Below, piece after piece: positions 58,351 through 64,000 of a DNA stretch of 64,000 nt (its first letter is position 1; the number at the start of each line of letters is the position of its first letter). A model generated the notes under the pieces. That model was not told the DNA's origin. It saw only the letters and a list, made by a program, of their open reading frames with translations, and did not search any database. Source of the stretch: Chitinophaga nivalis (GTDB lineage: Bacteria; Bacteroidota; Bacteroidia; Chitinophagales; Chitinophagaceae); assembly GCF_025989125.1 (NCBI RefSeq), contig NZ_JAPDNR010000001.1, forward strand, positions 496,001 through 560,000. The letters run 5' to 3'. Both the position numbers and the translations under genes were made by a program.

Positions 58351-59811
58351 ATGAATCAATATATCAGGAGCTGGTTATTCTGGCTGATGTTTATTATCGT
58401 CTCGATCTCTTTAACGCGCTGCGCCAATATTGTACCGCCCAGCGGCGGGCCGCGGGACAGTATTCCTCCTTTGCTGTTGCAGGCCCGGCCTAAAGACTCC
58501 TCGCTTCACTTCAACAGCAGGAAAGTATACTTTGTGTTTGATGAGTTCATTGAGCTGGAGAATGTGAATGATAAACTGATCGTGTCTCCTACCCTGAAAC
58601 GTTCTCCGATTGTGACAGCCAAACTGCACACGGTTACCCTGGAAATCCGGGATACACTCGCGCCCAATACGACTTACACCTTCAATTTTGCAGATGCCAT
58701 CCGTGACATCAACGAAAGAAATATCGTAGAAGATTATCAGTATGTGGTTTCCACAGGCAGCTACCTCGATAGCTTACAGGTGAGCGGCCGGCTGTTGAGT
58801 GCAGAAACAGGTCAGCTGGACAGTAACGTGGCTGTCATGTTGTACCGTGGCATGGATGATTCCATCGTTACCAAAGAAAAACCGGTTTATTATGCCAAAA
58901 CCAAGGGGGATGGCACTTTCCGTTTTAAAAATATTGCACCGGGCACCTATAAGATATTTGCCCTGAAAGAGGAAGACCGGGACCTCCAGTACAACCAGCC
59001 TGCTGAGATGATTGCGTTTCAGGAAACCCCGATTGTGCTGAAAGAAGCCAACCTGGGTAACTTAAACCTGCTGTTGTTTATGGAAACCGACAGCACCATC
59101 AAACCGCCGCCGGAGCCGGTAGACTCTACCGATATAGACCTGGAGCCTGTTAAGGAAGATAAGAAAAAGAAACATCCCAAACTGACGGTTACCGCCACAC
59201 TGGAAGGCGGGTTACAGGAATTGCCGGCTCCCATGAGCCTCACCTTCAACCTGCCATTGCGGAACCTGGACAGTGCCCGGCTCATACTGGGTGAAGACAG
59301 CAGCTATAATCCGGTTGCCTTCAGCAGTCAGCTGGATTCTACCCATACCAAACTATCGCTGCATTATAAATGGAAAGAAGGCATGCCTTACCGGCTGATT
59401 ATTCCAAAAGATGCACCAACAGATACCTCGGGGCAACAGCTGGTGCGGGCCGATACCATCAGCTTCCGCAGTAAAAAAGCCAGTGACTATGCCATATTCC
59501 GGGCCGAACTGAAAATCAGTGACAGTACCCGGGCCGCCATCAACGATAGCACCATGCACTATGTGATACAACTTGTGCAGGATAAAACGATCAAATATGC
59601 CGGCACCGCCGTAAATGGTAAATGGCAGCAAACCTTTATCACGCCGGGAGAATATGAAGTACGGGTATTACTGGATGCCAATGGAAATGGCGTCTGGGAC
59701 CGTGGTGTATATTTCAGGACACCGAAAAAACAGCCGGAAAGAGTCATTCTGCTTCCTGGTAAAGAAAACCTGAAAGCCTACTGGTCTGTCAGCAAAAAAC
59801 TAGAAATATAA
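58351..59811 (+). CDS. Ig-like domain lipoprotein (Big_5 type)
   Basis: The 486-residue protein has a lipoprotein signal ending ISLTRC (Cys 24), followed by PPSGGPRDSIPPLL, a stretch that marks this Bacteroidota family. An SbsA/Big_5 Ig-like domain (about 40-130: YFVFDEFIELENVNDKLIVS, with LAPNTTYTFNFADAIRDINE) precedes a carboxypeptidase-regulatory-like domain with GDGTFRFKNIAPGTYKIFAL (about 186-210), and a charged linker (KEDKKKKHP) separates a second beta-rich half ending EYEVRVLLDANGNGVWDRG. An envelope role is likely. It is upstream of recR with a strong terminator between. Confidence 0.83.
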   Translation: MNQYIRSWLFWLMFIIVSISLTRCANIVPPSGGPRDSIPPLLLQARPKDSSLHFNSRKVYFVFDEFIELENVNDKLIVSPTLKRSPIVTAKLHTVTLEIRDTLAPNTTYTFNFADAIRDINERNIVEDYQYVVSTGSYLDSLQVSGRLLSAETGQLDSNVAVMLYRGMDDSIVTKEKPVYYAKTKGDGTFRFKNIAPGTYKIFALKEEDRDLQYNQPAEMIAFQETPIVLKEANLGNLNLLLFMETDSTIKPPPEPVDSTDIDLEPVKEDKKKKHPKLTVTATLEGGLQELPAPMSLTFNLPLRNLDSARLILGEDSSYNPVAFSSQLDSTHTKLSLHYKWKEGMPYRLIIPKDAPTDTSGQQLVRADTISFRSKKASDYAIFRAELKISDSTRAAINDSTMHYVIQLVQDKTIKYAGTAVNGKWQQTFITPGEYEVRVLLDANGNGVWDRGVYFRTPKKQPERVILLPGKENLKAYWSVSKKLEI

Positions 59812-59814
59812 ATG

Positions 59815-59852
59815 ATTGCTGTCGCAACAGGGATGCCTGTTGCGACAGCAAT
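59815..59852 (+). terminator. Terminator of the Ig-like lipoprotein gene
   Basis: A 17-bp perfect stem (59815-59831 with 59836-59852) with a 4-nt loop, 3 bp after the stop codon. The T-run is weak (ATATTCC). The recR -7 box begins 6 bp after it. Confidence 0.7.
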
Positions 59853-59857
59853 ATTCC

Positions 59858-59865
59858 TAACTTTG
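59858..59865 (+). promoter_or_regulatory. -7 box of recR, very close to the start codon
   Basis: TAACTTTG ends 4 bp before the recR ATG at 59870. Transcription would begin about 7 nt after the box, at or just after the ATG, so the mRNA would be leaderless or the start codon lies further in. Confidence 0.5.
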
Positions 59866-59869
59866 CACT

Positions 59870-60490
59870 ATGGTATTTTCCTCCGCACTGATTGAAAACG
59901 CAGTAAATGAATTCTCCAGGCTGCCGGGCATTGGTAAAAAAACGGCCCTCCGGCTGGTATTACACCTCCTGAAACAGGAGCCTGCCCAGGTACAGCAGTT
60001 TGGAGACGTGATCGCACGTATGCGGCAGCAGATAAAATTTTGTAAAGTCTGTCATAATGTTGCCGATGAGGAAGTATGCAGTATCTGCAGTAACCATTCC
60101 CGGCAGCGGCAGGTAGTATGTGTAGTGGAAAACATCCGGGATGTGATGGCTATTGAAAACACCCAGCAGTTCAACGGGTTGTATCATGTGCTGGGCGGTA
60201 TTATCTCTCCGATCGACGGCATCGGCCCGGATCAGCTGAACATTCACTCTCTCGTGGAAAGAGTGCGGCTGCAGGGCGTTGAAGAAGTTATTATGGCGGT
60301 AAGTCCCACTATTGAAGGAGATACTACCATTTACTACCTTTCCAAAAAGCTCCGGGAGTTTCCGGTAAAAATTACCACTATTGCCAGGGGGATTGCCTTT
60401 GGCGGCGAGCTGGAGTATGCAGATGAGATGACGCTGGCCCGGTCTATTTCCAACCGGCTGCCGCTGGAAAAGTATGTACAGCAGCAATAA
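59870..60490 (+). CDS. recR: Recombination mediator RecR
   Basis: The 206-residue protein acts with RecF/RecO to load RecA at gaps. An N-terminal HhH (FSRLPGIGKKTALRLVLHLL) is followed by the zinc finger C-x2-C at FCKVCHNVADEEVCSIC (about 57-74), the Toprim motif VVCVVENIRDVMAIENT and the late segment IARGIAFGGELEYADEMTLA, typical of RecR. Its upstream promoter is very close to the start. It is transcribed alone. Confidence 0.95.
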   Translation: MVFSSALIENAVNEFSRLPGIGKKTALRLVLHLLKQEPAQVQQFGDVIARMRQQIKFCKVCHNVADEEVCSICSNHSRQRQVVCVVENIRDVMAIENTQQFNGLYHVLGGIISPIDGIGPDQLNIHSLVERVRLQGVEEVIMAVSPTIEGDTTIYYLSKKLREFPVKITTIARGIAFGGELEYADEMTLARSISNRLPLEKYVQQQ

Positions 60491-60549
60491 AATAGCTAAA
60501 ATACAGGTGGATGATTCACGCGATTATCCACGGTTAAATATAAAAAAAT

Positions 60550-60571
60550 ACGGGTGCTGTATAGCACCCGT
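60550..60571 (-). terminator. Terminator of the Cys-rich peptide unit
   Basis: A 9-bp stem (60550-60558 with 60563-60571) with a 4-nt loop. On the minus strand it is followed by TATTTTTTTA, so it ends the 73-residue protein gene (stop at 60608). It can also serve recR on the plus strand, but with a weaker T-run. Confidence 0.75.
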
Positions 60572-60607
60572 CTTCGTTTAACCTGTAATTCCACGTTATG
60601 AAAAGTT

Positions 60608-60829
60608 TCAGCAGGCTTCTTTCTTCGAGGGAAGCCCCTGCAATATTGTATGATTGGTTTCTGATGTTTGTTGTTCCCGCAACTCTTTCCACCGTTGCAT
60701 TTCATACTTGTTTAAGAAACAAACCTTAAACACTTCGGGTTGACTTTCGTCGTTTACATCGGGTACTGGTTGTAAACCAAGACTGGCCAGATGTTCACGC
60801 AGGGCATGGATGTGTTTTGATATGGTCAT
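60608..60829 (-). CDS. 73-residue hypothetical protein in the Cys-rich peptide unit
   Basis: The ATG at 60829 opens a 73-codon frame. The product is hydrophilic, begins MTISKHIHALREHLASLGLQ, has KVCFLNKYEMQRWKELREQQ in the middle, and ends KKEAC with a C-terminal cysteine. No family was recognised and no membrane segment is present. It lies 61 bp after the small Cys-rich frame and 37 bp before a terminator, both in the same orientation. The upstream promoter serves both frames. A structured small protein that binds or modifies the peptide is possible but is inference. Confidence 0.6.
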   Translation of the reverse strand: MTISKHIHALREHLASLGLQPVPDVNDESQPEVFKVCFLNKYEMQRWKELREQQTSETNHTILQGLPSKKEAC

Positions 60830-60890
60830 GACTGACTTTTTTTTGTTGTAATAAAATTTTCAGAAGAACGAATGATAAGGGCTGTGATTG

Positions 60891-60983
60891 TCAACAGCAA
60901 CCATTGCAGGAATTTCTACAGGCGCAGGGCTGGTGGGGAGCCGTAGCCGGGTATATTACTGTATGTACATCATTTTGTTGCAT
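60891..60983 (-). CDS. 30-residue Cys-rich small peptide
   Basis: An ATG at 60983 opens a 30-codon frame that ends in TGA at 60891. The last eleven residues are CACRNSCNGCC, five cysteines in eleven positions, after a Pro/Ala-rich linker (YPATAPHQP). The first part, MQQNDVHTVI, is leader-like. It could be a precursor of a modified or disulfide-linked peptide or a metal-binding peptide. Evidence that it is real: a well-formed promoter 21-53 bp upstream, the co-directional 73-codon gene after it, and the terminator beyond. No modification enzyme or exporter is adjacent, so this is not shown. It is too short for most gene finders. Confidence 0.5.
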   Translation of the reverse strand: MQQNDVHTVIYPATAPHQPCACRNSCNGCC

Positions 60984-61003
60984 GGTGATTTTCTATTACC
61001 CTA

Positions 61004-61036
61004 CAAATATAGTAGACTTTATAGACTTCTTCCAAA
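61004..61036 (-). promoter_or_regulatory. Promoter of the Cys-rich peptide unit
   Basis: On the minus strand TTTG (61033-61036) is followed by a 21-bp spacer and TATATTTG (61004-61011). The spacer contains two direct repeats, read on the plus strand as TAGACTT, at 61013-61019 and 61022-61028, and further TAGA copies at 61045 and 61051; they could be an operator. The leader to the ATG is about 15 nt. Confidence 0.6.
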
Positions 61037-61177
61037 TTAATTTTTAGATATAGACAAAATTTATTCAAAATAAAAAACATATACACCTTTTGTCAGGGGG
61101 GATATAATAACATTCTAAAGTGCTGCCAGACTGCCTGCCGCATAAATTACTTAAACAAAAAATTACCCGGAAAGCTT

Positions 61178-61185
61178 TATATTTG
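61178..61185 (+). promoter_or_regulatory. -7 box upstream of the metH leader
   Basis: TATATTTG ends 9 bp before the first stem of the pseudoknot. The transcript would start at about 61191-61193, directly at the pseudoknot. Confidence 0.6.
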
Positions 61186-61194
61186 CAGGGTTAT

Positions 61195-61252
61195 ACAGGG
61201 TGGATTTGTTTATTGTTCGACCCTGTTCTCTTAAACAGCAACTAATAAACAA
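61195..61252 (+). ncRNA. Candidate SAM-II-type riboswitch (H-type pseudoknot)
   Basis: P1 pairs 61195-61201 (ACAGGGT) with 61220-61226 (ACCCTGT), 7 bp perfect. The loop contains GGATTT, the L1 signature GATTT, then TTGTTTATT (61206-61214), which pairs perfectly over 9 bp with AATAAACAA (61244-61252) beyond P1, forming P2. The linker between (61227-61243) holds TTAAACAGCAACTAA, much like the TTAAA...GCTAA segment of SAM-II RNAs. The element ends 10 bp before the ATG of the homocysteine methyltransferase gene at 61263, so it could block ribosome access when bound to S-adenosylmethionine. The call is from manual folding. Confidence 0.6.
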
Positions 61253-61262
61253 CTTAAGACAC

Positions 61263-62279
61263 ATGAAATCTTTACAAGACTGCGCCAATGAGCGCGTGCT
61301 TATCATTGACGGTGCTATGGGCACCATGATACAGCGATACAAACTCCAGGAATCAGATTACCGGGGTACCCGTTTTGCCAACTACCCCAGCGATCTAAAA
61401 GGCAACAACGATCTCCTCAACCTTACGCAACCCCATATTATATCAGCTATTCATAAAGAATATCTGGAAGCGGGTGCTGACATTATTGAAACCAATACTT
61501 TCAGCAGTACTTCCATTGCCATGGCTGATTATGACATGCAGGACCTGGCCTATGAGCTGAATATTGCCGCTGCCAGCATTGCCAAAGCGGCCGCTATAGA
61601 GTACACAGCTAAAAATCCGGATAAACCCCGGTTTGTGGCAGGTGCTATTGGTCCGCTGAACAAAACCCTGTCCCTTTCACCGGATGTGAACAATCCGGGC
61701 TTCCGCTCCGTCTATTTTGATGAAGTGGCGGCTGCTTATGAAGAGCAGATAAAAGGACTGACAGAAGGTGGCGTGGATATTCTGCTGATAGAAACCATTT
61801 TTGATACGTTGAACTGCAAGGCGGCCATATATGCCATCAAAAAGTATTTCCGCGAATCAGGCAAACCGGAATTACCTATTATGATATCCGGTACTATTAC
61901 AGATGCCTCCGGCAGAACCCTCAGCGGGCAAACCCTGGAAGCATTTTATATATCGGTTATGCACGCCAAACCATTTTCCATCGGGCTGAACTGCGCCCTG
62001 GGAGGTCAGCAGATGCGCCCTTATGTAGAAGAACTGTCCAACATCGCCAGTTGTTATGTGAGTTGTTATCCGAATGCCGGCCTGCCCAATGCCTTTGGGG
62101 AGTACGATGAGGAACCGGAAGATACTGCCTGCATCATTGAAGATTTTGCCGCATCCGGCTTCGTGAACATTGTTGGTGGCTGCTGCGGTACCACACCGGA
62201 TCATATCCGTCACATCGCCGCACACGTCAAACCTATTCAGCCACGCCCCTTACCGGAAGTGATTAGCACGCTGGCATAA
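61263..62279 (+). CDS. metH: Methionine synthase homocysteine-methyltransferase module (MetH N-terminal part)
   Basis: The protein of about 338 residues is a zinc-dependent homocysteine methyltransferase barrel. It opens LIIDGAMGTMIQRYKLQE and has NNDLLNLTQPHIISAIHKEY, ETNTFSSTSIAMADY and the zinc-binding cysteines: one in LNCALGG and the pair in NIVGGCCGTTPDHIRHIA. In E. coli this is the first quarter of MetH; here it is a separate gene 45 bp before the remaining modules. The ATG at 61263 is chosen because the GTG at 61200 lies inside the P1 stem of the leader pseudoknot. Confidence 0.9.
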   Translation: MKSLQDCANERVLIIDGAMGTMIQRYKLQESDYRGTRFANYPSDLKGNNDLLNLTQPHIISAIHKEYLEAGADIIETNTFSSTSIAMADYDMQDLAYELNIAAASIAKAAAIEYTAKNPDKPRFVAGAIGPLNKTLSLSPDVNNPGFRSVYFDEVAAAYEEQIKGLTEGGVDILLIETIFDTLNCKAAIYAIKKYFRESGKPELPIMISGTITDASGRTLSGQTLEAFYISVMHAKPFSIGLNCALGGQQMRPYVEELSNIASCYVSCYPNAGLPNAFGEYDEEPEDTACIIEDFAASGFVNIVGGCCGTTPDHIRHIAAHVKPIQPRPLPEVISTLA

Positions 62280-62324
62280 ACAAACACAGGAAGCCATTCT
62301 TCTTTAATCCGACTAACAGCAACA

Positions 62325-64000
62325 ATGAGCGCAACCATTACAAACAACACAGATACCATCAGGGAATCTATTGGTGCAGACAATGAACAGCGGAGAGTGA
62401 TTAAGCCCTTCATGCGGTTAAGTGGTCTGGAACCGCTGGTAGTAAGACCTGAAACCAACTTTATTAACGTAGGGGAACGTACCAACGTAACCGGGTCCAA
62501 AAAGTTTGCCCGCCTCATACGGGAAGGACAATATGAAGAAGCCCTGTCTGTAGCCCGCCAGCAAGTAGAAAGCGGCGCCCAGATCCTGGATGTAAATATG
62601 GACGATGCCCTCCTCGATGGCGAAAAAGCCATGTCTACCTTCCTGAACCTCCTCGCAGCAGAACCGGATATCTCCCGTATCCCGATCATGATAGACTCCA
62701 GCAAATTCAGTGTGATTGAATCCGGACTGAAATGCGTACAGGGGAAATGTATTGTAAACTCTATCAGCTTAAAAGAAGGAGAAGCCAAATTCATTGAGCA
62801 GGCCCATATCTGCAAAAGCTATGGTGCCGCTGTAGTGGTAATGGCTTTTGACGAATACGGACAGGCCGATACCGAAGAAAAAAGAGTTTCTTTCAGCCAT
62901 CGTGCCTATAAAATATTAACCGAAGTAGTAGGATTTGATCCACAGGATATCATCTTTGATCCTAATATCTTCGCTATTGCTACCGGTATTGAAGAGCATA
63001 ACAACTATGCTGTGGAGTTTATCTCCGCTACCCGCCGGATTAAAGAACTGATGCCACTGGCTAAAATAAGCGGTGGGGTCAGTAACGTATCGTTCTCTTT
63101 CCGCGGAAATGAAACCGTGCGGGAAGCCATGCACTCCGTATTCCTCTTCCATGCCATCAAAGCAGGGATGGACATGGGTATCGTGAATGCCGGGATGTTA
63201 CAGATATATGATGACATTGAACCGGAACTGCGTAACCTTTGTGAGGATGCCATACTAAACCGTCGCGAAGACGCTACCGAAAGACTGATCCAGTTTGCCG
63301 AAACCGTAAAGGCCAAAGGCAAAGTGATAGAGAAAGACGAAAAATGGCGTTTAGGTACAGTAGAAGAAAGACTGAGTCATGCCCTGATCAATGGTATTAC
63401 CGATTATATTGAAGCAGATACCGAAGAGGCACGCCAGCAATATGATCGTCCGCTGGATGTGATCGAAGGCCCGCTGATGGCCGGTATGAACGTTGTGGGA
63501 GACTTGTTTGGCAGTGGTAAAATGTTTTTGCCCCAGGTAGTAAAAAGCGCCCGGGTAATGAAAAGATCGGTAGCGGTACTCACTCCTTATATAGAAGAAG
63601 AAAAACTACGCATGCAGGCAGAGTTTGGCGGAGAGATTAAATCCGCCGGAAAGATCCTGCTGGCAACGGTAAAAGGAGACGTACATGATATCGGTAAAAA
63701 CATTGTAGGGGTAGTACTGGCCTGTAACGGATATGAAATCATTGACCTCGGGGTAATGGTGCCGGCAGAAAAGATACTGCAGGCAGCCCGGCAGGAAAAA
63801 GTAGATATCATTGGACTGAGCGGATTAATTACCCCCAGTCTGGATGAGATGGTACATGTGGCCCGGGAACTGAAAAGGCAGGAATTTGACATCCCGCTGA
63901 TCATCGGTGGCGCTACTACCTCCCGTACCCATACAGCGGTTAAAATCGCCCAGGAATATGCACACGGCGTAGTACACGTACTGGACGCCTCCCGGAGTGT
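62325..64000 (+). CDS. metH: Methionine synthase, folate, cobalamin and AdoMet modules (3' end outside window)
   Basis: The frame opens at an ATG at 62325 (MSATITNNTDTIRESIGADN) and runs off the window after about 558 codons. It has the pterin-binding module (ETNFINVGERTNVTGSKKFA and MIDSSKFSVIESGLKCVQGK), the cobalamin cap domain (LINGITDYIEADTEEARQQY) and the B12-binding domain with the DxHxxG motif in VKGDVHDIGKNIVGVV, then GLSGLITPSLDEM and IIGGATTSRTHTAV. It receives the methyl group from methyltetrahydrofolate on cobalamin and passes it to homocysteine with the upstream protein. The C-terminal activation domain is cut by the window edge. Confidence 0.93.
   Translation, partial: MSATITNNTDTIRESIGADNEQRRVIKPFMRLSGLEPLVVRPETNFINVGERTNVTGSKKFARLIREGQYEEALSVARQQVESGAQILDVNMDDALLDGEKAMSTFLNLLAAEPDISRIPIMIDSSKFSVIESGLKCVQGKCIVNSISLKEGEAKFIEQAHICKSYGAAVVVMAFDEYGQADTEEKRVSFSHRAYKILTEVVGFDPQDIIFDPNIFAIATGIEEHNNYAVEFISATRRIKELMPLAKISGGVSNVSFSFRGNETVREAMHSVFLFHAIKAGMDMGIVNAGMLQIYDDIEPELRNLCEDAILNRREDATERLIQFAETVKAKGKVIEKDEKWRLGTVEERLSHALINGITDYIEADTEEARQQYDRPLDVIEGPLMAGMNVVGDLFGSGKMFLPQVVKSARVMKRSVAVLTPYIEEEKLRMQAEFGGEIKSAGKILLATVKGDVHDIGKNIVGVVLACNGYEIIDLGVMVPAEKILQAARQEKVDIIGLSGLITPSLDEMVHVARELKRQEFDIPLIIGGATTSRTHTAVKIAQEYAHGVVHVLDASRS

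Noticed and set aside
61200..61262. GTG start of the homocysteine methyltransferase at 61200
   Set aside because: It lies inside the P1 stem of the leader pseudoknot; the family motif starts after the ATG at 61263.

Overview
The window reads as a chromosomal segment of a Bacteroidota bacterium of the Chitinophagaceae type, most likely Chitinophaga or a close relative. Four things point there. Promoters repeatedly carry the Bacteroidota -7 box TAnnTTTG, for example before hup, purH, gldE, kbl, recR and the methionine synthase genes. Shine-Dalgarno sequences are largely absent. The gliding-motility pair gldE-gldD follows ssb and mutY. Several proteins have Bacteroidota forms: a long IspG, a CarB without its regulatory domain, a split MetH, and sigma/anti-sigma pairs with RskA-like partners. 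No rRNA, tRNA, CRISPR array, insertion sequence, integrase or phage gene was seen. The segment looks like ordinary chromosome with many short, densely packed units.

Layout. 0-8 kb: end of a cupin gene, then a conserved block of RNase G, a tiny basic ribosomal-type protein, a TPR protein, HU, MutY, SSB, GldE, GldD and a DUF3109 protein. 8-15 kb: an orphan LutB-like Fe-S protein, a sigma factor with an anti-sigma/TonB-like partner, PurH and ComEC. 15-21 kb: CarB, an MFS exporter, a DeoR-type regulator and a divergent 5'-nucleotidase sharing an intergenic region with helically phased TGCA motifs. 21-23.5 kb: three small HTH-type genes, two of them paralogous double-HTH proteins. 23.6-31.6 kb: a TPR protein behind a 24-bp palindrome, acetyl-CoA synthetase, an alpha/beta hydrolase, an L,D-transpeptidase and an M16 protease. 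31.7-34.7 kb: a sigma / anti-sigma / outer-membrane protein / lipoprotein operon. 35-39 kb: Kbl, a class D beta-lactamase, and BatB-BatC. 39.5-46.4 kb: a complete tripartite RND efflux operon with an AraC regulator.

46.5-64 kb: IspG, a small secreted repeat protein, then a compact four-gene unit (TsdA-like dihaem cytochrome, DsrE-family protein, periplasmic binding protein, LysR regulator) that suggests periplasmic thiosulfate or other sulfur-compound handling. After this come a GNAT, a UPF0173 hydrolase, a lipocalin-like lipoprotein, a sigma factor with two anti-sigma paralogues, and assorted single genes ending with RecR. The last 4 kb hold a short transcription unit with its own promoter and terminator encoding a 30-residue Cys-rich peptide and a 73-residue protein, and the split methionine synthase preceded by an H-type pseudoknot that resembles a SAM-II riboswitch.

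The best candidates for something undescribed are the Cys-rich peptide unit (60550-61036), the sulfur-type operon (49136-52495), the SAM-II-like leader (61178-61262) and the phased-repeat operator (20681-20734). All calls rest on reading the sequence and on knowledge of the families; no search was run.
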